Assembly: GCA_024741835.1 (NCBI GenBank)
Contig: JAENRP010000010.1
Coordinates: 124,001 to 188,000 of the forward strand
Source of the DNA: Diplocarpon mali
Lineage: Eukaryota; Ascomycota; Leotiomycetes; Helotiales; Drepanopezizaceae
DNA length: 64,000 nt
Direction: 5' to 3'
Numbering within the stretch: the stretch's first letter is position 1; each line of letters opens with the position of its first letter. The notes beneath the pieces are model-generated. The model saw nothing but the letters and a program-made list of their open reading frames with translations, had not been told where the DNA came from and searched no databases. The position numbers were made by a program, and so were the translations under genes. This document shows, piece after piece, positions 10,838 to 21,690 of this stretch.

Positions 10838-12480
10838 ATCTGCAGTCGTCGCAGTTCACCGCACCACGAGTGCGGGGTCGATGATTCAAATGCTGCGAGA
10901 TATTGCCAGAGCGGAGTCGTAGAGCAACACCGAAGCACCGGGCGTACAAGGGGTACGAGAGACACGAGAGACACACGCAACGTGGGGCGAGGGGGGAAGC
11001 GTGTATTTATATACACGAACATCATCGGAGCAAGAGCCTCTCCTTGCGCGACGAGATCAACACACGTCCGTATCATTGCCGTGTCGGCCCGCCTCAATCA
11101 GGCGCTCGAGTCCACGCCGGCGAACATCATCGCTGCCGATCATATGGCAGATAACTCCCGAGAAGCCTCTCCGCGCAGACTCCCGCCAATCATCACTCTG
11201 CCTGCGTGTCGACACGAGGCAGATGTCCGGCCCCATTCTTGAGATCTCCTGGGTTCAAGCGCCTGTCCTGCCGGGACCCTCGTCGTCGTCGTCGTCGTCG
11301 TCGTCAGGGGAATCCGGTGGAGGAGGAGGTGGCGGCGTGCCGGGAGATAGTGGCGAGAAGATTCATTCGATGCGTGTGTTGCGACTGGACACCCGAGGCG
11401 TTCAAGATGCGGATCGGGCCAAGGAGGCGGACGGTATGTCACAGCTCTGCGACACGATTTGGGGATACCCCGCCGGGCTTGGCCTGTTCGCGCAGCACGT
11501 GCTGGATTCCCAAGGCACTGGACGTATATATCCACAATGGGCTTGAGAGAGCGCATCCCCTTGCAACAGGCTCCAGACGCGCTGTCGACGACGACAGCAA
11601 CCTCTCCAGATCCATCCCTGCAGCTTTCTCCCGGCGCAAATTACACAAGCATTACTCTTCACGTGACTGTGTAAACATCCAGCAAAGCCCATCTCAACAC
11701 TGGAAATCCGGGCAAAAGGGTTATGTTCCTGGTCTCATCTTAATCTACACTCTTGAATCTCTGACTGGAAGTCCTCGTCGCGCGTGAAACAAAATGGATT
11801 ATTACTTGATTCTCGCTCAATAGTACCAAGTACGGAACCGAGACGCGACTTATGCCATGGAGAATCAACATCAACTTCTGTCTAGATTTGCACTTAACCC
11901 CAAGTCATATATATACAAGCTCCAAGAACATGCCTCCGATATCCTTTCTCCTGCTAGATTCATTCAATCACAGCTCGAGCTCGCGAACTGCGTTGGCTTT
12001 CTTGGTGACGCAGTGGCTGGCATTCTTGCTTGCTATCGGTGTTCCCACTTGCGTCGTGGTAGAGCTGCAGACACATCTCGACTCGACACTCGACACGCAG
12101 CTAGCTACAACTACGACGACAGTACAAGCAAGCACACGCATGTTGTCTGACGCTAGCCAGCAAGTATCGCCATCTTTCTGCGATGATGAGTGTTGGACGT
12201 GGATTTGTCTCTAGACCCAGAGGGTAGCCATACCTTCATATTCATACGAGCGGGAGGGAGGCTCGGATATTGCATGGTAGAGTTAGAGGCTGGGTTGGAG
12301 CCAGCTGAGCAGGATCTCGACAGGATTAGAATATACATGCCAGACACCAAAGCCCACACACGGAGGCGAAAGTAGACCGGGCGCCAACGAGCGCCCCCGC
12401 CCCCGGCCAAAAGATCTCCAAGCCACCACGAACCCACGCCCCAAGAGACACGCTGCTCCCTCGCGGTTGGCCCCTGGCCG
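10838..12480. other. Intergenic region between transporter and laccase, with (CGT)8
   Basis: This lies upstream of the MFS gene and downstream of the laccase. A pure CGT microsatellite of about eight units is at 11281-11305. Open frames on both strands up to about 240 codons are GC-driven, overlap each other and show no domain. The frame at 11852-12214 (+) has no recognisable feature beyond a short hydrophobic patch. Confidence 0.5.
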
Positions 12481-14670
12481 CTACAAGCCAGAATCGTACT
12501 GCGGGAACGGCGCCGTCGGGTACCAGCTCCGCCAGGCCTGGCAGGTCGGGGTGATGGCGTCGAGGTCCATGGCCGTCGAGATGTTGCTCGCGCGCTCGAG
12601 GTACTGGACGCTGAGGCCCTGCGAGACGTGCCACGCGATGTGGCAGTGGAAGAGCCAGGCCCCCGGGTTGTCCGTCTCGAAGGCGACGACGAGCCAGCCA
12701 TTGCCGCCGAGGATGGTGCTGTCGCGGCGCGGCGGGTTCCCGGTCTGGAGGCCGGACGTGTCGGACGACGTGAAGGTTCCGGTGCCTCTGCCGAGGATGA
12801 GGAAGTCGTGGCCCTGGGCTGGGTTAGCGGGTGTCGTCGCATCTGTCGGAGCAGAGGGGCTTTACGTGTAGGTGCATCGGGTGCTGCGGGCGTGTCAGCA
12901 AGAGTCTGAGGGAGTGAGAGTGGGTTGCGAGGCATGAGAATCGAGGAGGGCACTTACCGGCACGTCACTGAGATTCTCGATGAGCCATATACTCCACTGC
13001 TGTCTCTTAGCAAGAAGCTTGAGAGGGAGGGAAAGGGGGTGCGGCTCACCACGTTGGCGCTCGGTAGGGTAATAATATTCGCCTCCCTCGGATACGAAGT
13101 ATTGCCCTCCAGCACGTATTGCAGTGTCGGCTGGCTCCAGTCTACCCGGATCCCGCTCCCATTGACCTTCCAATGGACAATGGAGTCGGTCGAGTTGACC
13201 TCGAACGTGACGGGCAGATCGTGAGACGAGGGGCTGAAATTGGCCAGCGAGGCTTCACGCGTGACGACGGGCTGCCATCCGAGCTGGTCCATGCAGTTGG
13301 GATCAGTCGGCACGGTGCCGGTCGTGTTCGGCAGCGCATTGGAGGCACCCGCATAGCTGAATATGGCGGCTGGCGTGATCGCATTGGTGGTTCCGCAAAG
13401 CACGCTCGACATGGTGACGTTGAACCAGTAGTTCCCGATGGCGGCATCGGCGTCGATTGCGACGTCGTAGCGTTGCCCGATGCCGAGGAAGAGGGAGTCG
13501 GTGGTGAAGGCATTGACGGGGACGAAGTCGGTGGCGATGACCGTCATATGGTGCCCGACCAGAGAGACGGAGAAGGTATTCTCAACCGAGGGGTTGATGA
13601 GGCGGAGGAGATGGCGCTTCTGGGGGGTCAGGGTGACTCTGGAGTAATCGCCTCCCGAGGGGCTGATGTTGGAGCCATTAAACAGGATGTTGTCGCTCGG
13701 CGGAGGAGATCCAGCGGCCCCAGCAATAAATGGGTTGTTGGGATCGTTGACGCGCAGCTGTATCTGGTCTGCGGCTCCGTAGTACCAGTCGGTGATCGGG
13801 AAGACGCCGAGGTCAACATCATAGGGAAGAGAGGCAGGTCCACGGATCAAGATACTCCCCGTGACACCGTTACCATATTGGCTTCCAAAGTGAGAGTGAT
13901 ACCTGGCCTGGTCGTTAGCGGAGTATTGGAATCGTCAAGTGAGGACTGGCCAAGAAGTTCCGTATTGCGTCGCTCGAAACGAATAGGTCTTGGAGGATCC
14001 AGGAGGGATGGGGCACTCGGTGACCCCATTGGTGCCGTCGTGGATGGCATTGTTCAACTGTCGCAGACCATGCCAGTGGATAGAGGTTCTGTAGGAGTCA
14101 GAAAGTCCCTCCGAATCATCTGCGGAACCGCGGACCCATTGGTGGTCATGGAATTGACGACCTTCACAAGGATCGTGTCCCCCCAATCTGAGAGGATGTC
14201 AGGATATCTCGGGCGCAGGGTGAGGCTCTACATTCTTACCAGCTGTGATGACGGGTCCTGCAACAAGCTATCGTCAGCGACCTGTGGCGATCTGGAGTCA
14301 GAACTCGGACCTGGAAATGCGCCTATCTCGACATGTGAGCAACTGTCCTTCACACGGGCCGGCAGCAGGGACTCACCATTGATTAACATCGCCTTCTTCT
14401 TGATCCCTCCATCGGGTCCCAGCCAGTTGTCTCTCTCGGTGATGGTGAGAGTGTACTAACGGTGTCAGACCTGGCTACACTGGTGAGTGGAGAGCGACAG
14501 ACAGATCTCGTAGTCCCGGGGGGAGTTTTCGCTTCCCAGTCAGTGTTGATGTCAAAGCCTTCGCTCCAGCAAGCACGATTGGATGCGGTGTGACATGTCG
14601 AAGCAGCTCCAACGTGTCTGACAAGAAGCAAACCCGTCACAAGGCTGCTAAACATGTAAAGAGACCACAT
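12481..14670 (-). CDS. Secreted multicopper oxidase, ascomycete laccase
   Basis: Nine exons on the - strand: 14670-14503, 14455-14377, 14257-14240, 14187-14136, 14088-13951, 13902-13050, 12999-12958, 12883-12866, 12813-12481. They give 566 residues. A signal peptide of about 23 residues precedes TCHTASNRACWSEGFDINTD, typical of asco-laccases. All four copper signatures are present: HWHGLRQ, WYHSHF, HPMHLHGHDF and HCHIAWHVSQGL. Ten residues after the T1 cysteine is Leu, the usual axial position in asco-laccases. The protein ends DSGL, the C-terminal plug of this class. The enzyme oxidises phenols and reduces oxygen to water outside the cell. The fifth intron is ambiguous: a GC-AG intron (48 bp) keeps the exact conserved WYHSHF, while a GT-AG reading (13908-13946) would be only 39 bp and insert three residues. 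Two other donors are GTCTGT and GTCCGC. The acceptor at 12999 could also be 12996. Confidence 0.93.
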
Positions 14671-15108
14671 TGTGAGAAAAAAGTGTTAAAAGCGGAAAGG
14701 GACAGGAAGGGGAGGGCGAAACGAAAACCAAAAAAAAGCCAGAAGCCTTGATGATCGTAGCGGAAGCAGATAACCGGTTGGGCTTTCGGGTGCTCTTATA
14801 CAATGCGAGTCCTGCTTCGAATACTCTCATCCTCGGGCCCGTTTTCATCTGGGAGGCTCCAGCGATGCCAGGACCCTCGTATTCGACAAGTAAGCCGTCA
14901 TACCGTGGCGATTGAACAGACTCCCAGTAAACAGCATCTGGATGAGAGACGAGTTTGAGGATACGCCAGGGAGCCACCGCGACGCGACTGACCAACCCCA
15001 CGCTGCCTAGAGCCCCAGTGAACCATCACTTCATCCAAGGTCTAACCGCAGAGCCATCGCCTTGACATCTCCAAGACAGGCCCGACTAGCCAAATCCCCC
15101 ACGAGCCC
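14671..15108. other. Laccase upstream region
   Basis: These 438 bases lead up to the laccase start. No TATA box is obvious close to the start. A leftward frame of 117 codons (14648-15001) overlaps the laccase start region and has no domain. No other gene is seen. Confidence 0.5.
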
Positions 15109-15776
15109 GTGGAAAGTGTAGCGGAAGCACGCCGCCTGTTAATTATAGAATCATAGCTATACTAGGCTAAAGAACTTCAATTAGCCGAGTCCCCAAAGCA
15201 ATTAGCAATTAGCTCTTTAATTGCTATTAAGGCTATGATTCAAGGGGCGTGTTATTTATAGAATCATAGCTATACTAGGCTAAAGAACTTCAATTAGCCG
15301 AGTCCCCAAAGCAATTAGCAATTAGCTCTTTAATTGCTATTAAGGCTATGATTCAAGGGGCGTGTTATTTATAGAATCATAGTTATACTAGCTAGGTTGG
15401 TTTAGTAATCATAGCTATACTAAATTTAGCTATAAACTCTTTACCCTGGCTATGAGCCATAGCTCTATACTTAGCTATTACTCATAGTACGAAGTTCAGC
15501 TAAAACTATATTATAGATCAGTATATTACGAATTACACTACGTATCAACATTTTGATTTATAATCTAGTATAAACTCCAATATACTAGAAGGTTCTAGAA
15601 GCTCAAGATATTTTGTATATATAGATTGCTTTGCTCTTACGGTTAGGAGCCAAAATCCCAAACTCTCCAATAACTATTACTCATTACTCACTACCCAATA
15701 CTACCTTACTCTCTCTTTACTATATCAGTCAGACCTGCATATTTCACAGTGGAAAGTGTAGCGGAAGCACGCCGCC
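15109..15776. mobile_element. AT-rich 612-bp insert bounded by 28-bp direct repeats (solo-LTR-like)
   Basis: An exact 28-bp sequence (starting gtggaaagtgtagcggaagc) occurs at 15109-15136 and again at 15749-15776. Between them, 15137-15748 is AT-rich, begins TGTTAATTATAG and ends TTTCACA, so it has the TG...CA ends of a retroviral-type LTR. Its left part is a tandem repeat with a 113-bp period. Units start at 15137, 15250 and 15363, and the third diverges after about 32 bp. There is no coding capacity. A 28-bp flanking duplication is much longer than the 4-6 bp made by LTR integrases, so the insertion route is unclear. Solo LTR, another element type, or a local recombination product are all possible. 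Confidence 0.5.
15137..15395. repeat. 113-bp tandem repeat, two full copies plus a partial third
   Basis: Units begin at 15137, 15250 and 15363. The first two agree almost perfectly (tgttaattatag versus tgttatttatag at their starts, then identical text through the aattagcaattagc block). The third copy keeps about 32 bp. The array starts exactly at the left boundary of the insert bounded by the 28-bp repeats. Confidence 0.9.
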
Positions 15777-18700
15777 ATGGAAGCAGAACCGGGAGTATCT
15801 CGCAAGTCACTGCTCTCCACTACTGCACCCAAGATCGCACAGATGCAGAGCTGTCGGCACGTTGTTCTCGAACCCGACCGGACCTCAGTCGAGTCTCCCG
15901 GACCAGAAAACGACGAACGGTAGGAATATGACAGAAGCCTCTGTGCCGAGTCTTAGAACTCCTTCGGACTTGTATCATGGAGATCCGGATTCGTCCCTTG
16001 CGCCATATCACGGTTGTAATCGTCGACCCTCTCGCTCGCTCTTGAAGATGCCCGCAGCATCATACAATGCCGGCGTCGAGATGCCAAGCCTTCGCTTATC
16101 TCACGGATCAGGTCTCGTCAACAAAGGTTCGATGCTGTTAGAGTATACAAGGATTGTGCTTATGTAATCGTACCTTGTATATGTTAGAATATATAAGGAT
16201 TGGAGATTAAGGCTTATATAATCATACCTGGTGTATATACTCCTGCAGCTCCATAGAACTCAGAATCTACACCTTCAGATTCTATCAAATGCAATTACTT
16301 CGTGCGTAGGGCTACCGAATTGGTGCTCCCTCGTTGCCAGGAGGGCGACACTGATCTCGATTGCTCTGATATCGGAATGCCGGCACGAATATTCGGCATT
16401 GAACAATACTCACTTGAGCCCCCACTCGAGATGGGATGTCAGCCCTGCGCCAATTCTCGAATGACATGCAGGGACTCTGGGAAACTCGTGGCTCCCGTAT
16501 CCTTGGCATATATCGAATTATGCAGGGCTTCAGAGCGGAGGGCCGTGAGTTGGCACAGTCATATGCGCTATGACTCGCCGGACTCCGATGTGAGGCTGGT
16601 GATATCCGAGAATTAGGGATGAAGATTGAGACAAGACGAATGAGCGGCAAGTTCCTTGGACTATCGATATCGACATGCGAACTCCGCATGATCTGACCGC
16701 CGAGAGCTGCAGGTCGGGGAGAGGAGCTGAGAAGTCGAGGGAAGCAAAGGCCGGATAACCACCAAGCACGGACAGCGCACCGGAAGGCACGCAAGAAGGA
16801 GGACAGTGTCTCGCATGGCCGTGAACCTGCCGACGAAAGGCCCTCTGCATGTCAAGCCCGAGGGAGGATTGAACAATTGCGCCCGTATCGTGGTAGCTGG
16901 ACACGAGCCGAGCCAGCCGGTCCAGAAACATGAGAACCCGGCAGGAGGAAAAGGGGTCAGACGGAGACCGAGGAGGCGACCGCCCAAACGACACAGACGT
17001 GGAGGAGAGGGTCAGGCAGAAGCGACGTGCATGCTACCAGCACGAGTATTTTGGCCACCCACGGGGCCGATCTGGAGGCGAGGTCCATCGGGGGGCTTGA
17101 CGTGACGGGGAGGATATGATGACGACGACCACGGGGCGAAGATGGATGCGGCACGAAGAAGAAGAAGAAGAAGAAGATGCAGCGGCGGCGCAGGTGTGGG
17201 CGTTCGCATGCTTTCGAGGAGGGATGCAAGATGGATGCAAGATGGATGCAAGATGGATGACACGCAGTGGCGTTGAAGCCGAAGCCGACGCCGACGCCGA
17301 AGCTGCGGCCAAACGCGGCACGGCCGGTCCGAGTCTCCCCTGCTCGGGCTCGCTCGCCAGACAAGCGAGGGTGCGAGGAAAGCAAAGGTGGTCGTGCAGG
17401 CTTGCAGGGAAAACGTGGGAGAATCGATCTTCTTGACGTCGCTAGACGCATCAAAAAGGACGATGCCACCAGATACTCTAAAGTTTGCTACGATGGGATG
17501 GGAGAGGGCAGACACAGATCTCAGACCCAGACCTGAATAACTTGCAGCCAAACGTATCAAAATCCACTCTTCCGCTCCAAGTGATGTCTGCCTACCTACG
17601 CGAGTCGATATCCAAAGACTGCACCCTCGTCACACGAGACCATGGCTCATTCTTCCTCTGCACGCGTAGCATCAAACCTGCTTTCTTACCTGCCGTAGAT
17701 GTTTTTCCACGCTCGCTGTCGCCGGCTCCAAGAGCGCGAGCCAAAACAACACGGAAGAGATTGCCCGCTTCAGCACGGTATCAGAGCCAGCCCAGAGCCG
17801 AAAGCCGAAGGGCGCAGCCGGGCGCACGCCTCAGCTCCTGTCGGTCCAGTCACATGCCGTAAGCGAGCACGTGAGCGTAACAGAAATAAGGAGCCTGCTG
17901 TCTTGTATTTATCTCGTATCGCTTCACTTCGCTTCTCTTCGCCTCACATCACCTGCTTCTCTTCGCCCTCACAGTACCTCGCTTCTCCTCGCCCTCACAT
18001 CACCTCGCTTCAAACCTCTTCACCTCGCTTCTCCTCGCCCTCACATCACCTCGCCTTAAACCTCTTCACCTCGCTCCACATCCGTTACGTCCGTTCGCAA
18101 TGCCTCACTGCTTCTCCCAACCCAGCCCAACCCAACCCAACCCTCTCTACCCCCGCTCAATCCGAACAGACGCCAACCCAACCCGACGCTTCACCGACAG
18201 CGCAGATTCCGAGCCGGACGTTGGCAGAGGCATAGGCCATGCGTAAACAATGCATAGACTATGCCCATGCTTTTCCGCTATTCCCGCTCACCTTCGGGTC
18301 TTTGACGCTGGCCGACCCGCCAGCGAGAGTTTCAGACCTGAGGCATGCGGCGTGCTGTGTTTGAGGAACTGCAGTCTTAGCGACAGATGCCTTGTTCGCT
18401 TATTTAGAATAGGGGACGAGACTCTCGCTAAGGAGACGGCTGCTACGTTTCTGGGTGCGTCTTCTCATCCGACTTGCTGAGCCTTGCCAAAATGGCTATT
18501 TGGAGAGTTAATGGGACTTGTTGATGGCCCCCTCTTATACATTGCTCATCATGAATCCTTCCGTCTTTTATCTCCATCTCTTCTTCGGAAGCGGCGGGTA
18601 TAGCTTACTTTGTCCTCGAGCTGAATGTCAAGACAGGAAGCAAGAAGCCTCTGCTACCGCACCGTGTCAGGCTTCTCACAATCATATCCGTTGCCATGCT

Positions 18701-19294
18701 CTACTCTGGATGCCACGTCTATCTACCTGCCACGTCAACGCAGAACTCGCATGGAGCAGTTCTTCAACATCGTGAAAGGCCTCCTCGTATATCCCCAACG
18801 TATTCCCGTCCCAGGCCGGCCCTGCCATCACGGTCACATCGCGCGCCCTCCCCTCCAATCGCAAGTCATCCGCCGTCCGAGCAGCGCCGGGAACATCCCC
18901 CTCGCAGCCGTCAAGCTGCCATCCCACTGCTCGCGCGCACGCGCAAGAGCACAACAGACGGGTTTCACCTCGCGGCCTGAGCGAGGTGCGCCCGCCCGTC
19001 TCGCCGCTCGCGATCCTATATCTCGATCGAGAAGCCCTCTACATGCGATCGCCTCGGCCCACCCATCTCTCCCACGCTCGCTTTTGCCGATCCCCGACGC
19101 CTGGCCGTGGTGTTGTCGTCGAGACCGGGCCTGCTCTCACCCTCTTTTCTACCCCTTTCCACTCCTTCCGGCTAGTCAGCTCCTTTGGGGCCGGGTCCTA
19201 CATATCACGACGCCGTGACACACGAGCAGCGTCGCTTGGCCATACCATTTCGTAGGCGCGCACCACCGAGAGCGCATCCACCACCGCCCCAAAG
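15777..19294. other. Gene-poor stretch with several simple and tandem repeats
   Basis: No gene is supported across 3.5 kb. Repeats seen are: an imperfect double unit at 16137-16238 (gttagagtatacaaggattg-like); a GAA run at 17155-17177; an 11-bp unit (atgcaagatgg) three times at 17224-17256; a CT-rich minisatellite at about 17922-18075; and a cccaa-type run at 18116-18145. Many overlapping frames up to about 200 codons are low-complexity and lack domains. A leftward frame at 18682-18954 is less biased, but I do not recognise it. Confidence 0.5.
17922..18075. repeat. Degenerate CT-rich minisatellite
   Basis: Repeated blocks of the form cacctcgcttctcctcgccc and caaacctcttcacctcgctt alternate, with spacings near 26 and 45 bp. 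The sequence is pyrimidine-rich on the + strand. Confidence 0.75.
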
Positions 19295-20299
19295 ATGAAC
19301 ACCGCAGCCCTCCTCGCGGCGCTGGCCGGCGCAGCTCTCGTACAGGCCCGGATCACGAAGCCTCTGGCCGGCGAGAAGCTGGTCTTGGGCGAGGAGACGG
19401 ATATCGCGTGGGACACGGCGGCCTTCGGCAGCAAGGTCGACATCGCGCTGGTGCCGGCGGGCGCGACGGAGACGTCGGTCGTCCTGGCTCGGATCGCGAC
19501 GGCGACGGACAACACGGGCTGGTTGTCTTGGACGCCGGCGGAGGGGGTGGATGCAGGGAGCGCGTCGATCCTGATTGTCAACTCGCCGCAGCAGGGGGTC
19601 GGTGTGTTTGGGGTCAGTGCTGCATCCTCTTCGTGTACTTCTGAGCCGATTATCATCATCATTGGGGGTGGCAGTGGCAGTGGCAGCGGGAGTGGCAGCG
19701 GGAGTGGCAGCGGGAGTGGCAGTGGAAGTAGCAGCGGCAGCGAGAGTGGCAGTGAGAATGGGCATGGAGGGGTAAGTTGAGCCAGTCCCCCAACCCAGAG
19801 ATTGATAAGTTCCTGCAGGACTGACATGCACCAGTCGGGCGACGGCCATGCTCCCCCCCCAGGATCCAGCGAAGGCGAGAAGCACAGTACCGAGAGTGTC
19901 GCCTCCCATCTCAAGACCATCCACCTCGCCACGACCGTAAGTCTCAACCTCACCTGCTCCGCCTGGCCTCGCCGGTGCCCCCTGATCTGACTGACCCAGA
20001 GCCAGGTCTTAAGCACGATGACGATCACCGCCACCGCCAACCAGACCACGGCGCACATCATCGAGTCGACTCTGTCCGCCCACGTGCCGGCGCCGTTCCG
20101 GAACATGAGCACGACCGCGACCGGGGCCCTAGGCGCTACCGCCACCGCGGCGTCGGCGTCGGCGACGATCAGCGGGAACGCCGCGGGGGGTGCGAAGCCG
20201 GCGTTCACCAACGCGGCGTCGCTGGGCCGGGGGCTGGGGAGGGGCCATGCGGCGGTCTCGGGCATGGCAGCGGCGGTGATGGCGGTGCTGTTCTGGTGA
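19295..20299 (+). CDS. Kre9/KNH-like Ser-rich GPI-anchored cell-surface protein
   Basis: Exons 19295-19771, 19835-19936 and 20000-20299 give 292 residues. Both introns are 63 bp with GTAAGT donors and fall in phase 0. The start has AAAG before ATG. A signal peptide (about residues 1-18, ending VQA) is followed by a beta-sandwich-type region starting ITKPLAGEKLVLGEETDIAW and ending near GVGVFGVS. This matches the N-terminal domain of the yeast Kre9/Knh1-like Ser/Thr-rich GPI family. A low-complexity Gly-Ser run of about 40 residues follows, encoded by a ggcagt/ggcagc array at 19671-19760. Further on is a Thr/Ala-rich stalk with N-glycosylation sequons, and a hydrophobic tail that suits GPI attachment. 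It is probably plasma-membrane or wall bound. The exact role is unknown; beta-glucan assembly is only suggested by the family. Confidence 0.85.
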
Positions 20300-21690
20300 G
20301 GCGAGGCGCGGTGCGTGTGTGAAGCAGAGGAGGTTGGAGTCGGCTGGCTGCTGGTGTCATCGGCTTGGGCTTGTTTACTTTCGGTTGGGAGGTGGGGGCA
20401 GCGGAGAGGTCGAGAGAGGGGTGGCGTTTGTCTGACGGTTGACCCGATGCTTCGATAATGGGCGGTCTGGCTAGAGAGCGCTAGGCTGGAGCCTTCAGCT
20501 TATTCTACCGTATATCTACGTATTTCTACTGTCGTTCTCTTCTACACAAGCAGACATAGGTACTCGGCGAATGCGCTTCCACGTCGGCTCGTCGGCTGCT
20601 GGGACCAGGCAAAACGGTTGAAAGACATACCCCAAGGAGAGGGTTTGCTCTGACGAAGTGGTTGGACGCCACCGTACAGAAAGCGCGGACACAACCACCC
20701 TCCACGGAAACTGACTCCACGGCTGCTTTGGACCAAAACAGAGCCCCTCTAGCGAGGCGTTGTGGAACATCAACAAAAGAATTATGATACAATACGGGCT
20801 GACATTGGCAAAACTGCAACATCTAATCACATAACACGTTCAGAGTCATTTGAATACCAAGGCGTCTATATAAGCAAGTGGACTGATGTCGAGTCGCAAA
20901 CGCGGCTTTCACTGCTCAGAGTATGCCAAGTCTGAAGGTAGGTATCAGATGTTGCGAAAATACCCATTGGAATGTAACTTTCCATGATTGCCAATGCAAT
21001 CAAAACAAGCTCGAGAACATGATTTTCTTTAGAAACCACAACCTTTCATCACCATCCCATCCCATCCCAGATCTCAACTCCCCCAAACACAAAAACGACA
21101 GCATGCCTCCGAGCCAAGCAGCCCCCAACCCCCCACCTGCACCTCCACCCCCATCCCCATGCCCAGAACCCAGCGTCACGAAAGCTGTGCTGTCGACAGA
21201 GCAGACGAGGCGGGCTGCGATGGGCTTGCGCTGAGCACCCACGCGGGCGGGGCGGAAGAGGAGATGGAGCCGCCACGGCGATGATCCGGTTTCGTTGTGC
21301 ACCGTCGGGTCTAGAGAGGCGGCGTTTCGCTGGCATCCGACTGAAATCGATACGACGAGCCGGAACCTACTGCTGTGTGGGTGCGTACTATCACTGCCCC
21401 TCGGCTAGAGAGAAGTCTGAGTCCATTGCAACACAGGAGTGGTGAACGAGCATGTGTGGAGATAGTCATGCTGTGTCCACCAAGGGCAATGGAGATTTTA
21501 AGATCAGGCAATACTCCGGCTTTACGGCTTTGGTATGGAACATCCAAGTACGTCTATTATCATACAAATATCTCACACAGTTGACCCACAACATAAGTCC
21601 TAGACTCGACACTCAGCCTTGTGATACCCAATATGAAAAGGCACACTAAATACAATCCGAATCGGGTATTCACACAAAACAACGAAAAGC
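20300..21690. other. Intergenic region, no supported gene
   Basis: Downstream of the GPI protein and of ALG6, whose ends converge here. A short catccc run is at about 21054-21072. Frames up to about 100 codons show no domain. Confidence 0.5.

Noticed and set aside
10520..11242. 240-codon + strand frame over the MFS 5' end
   Set aside because: It is antisense to transporter exon 1 and intron 1, and the text has no domain.
13119..14459. 446-codon + strand open frame
   Set aside because: It is antisense to the laccase exons, with no domain, while the - strand joins into a full laccase.
16312..16994. Two leftward frames of 154-160 codons
   Set aside because: They overlap each other in different frames and lack domains, start context and splice partners.
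18116..18145. Telomere-like cccaaccc run
   Set aside because: The unit is cccaa/cccaac and short; fungal telomeres are TTAGGG-type and no array follows.
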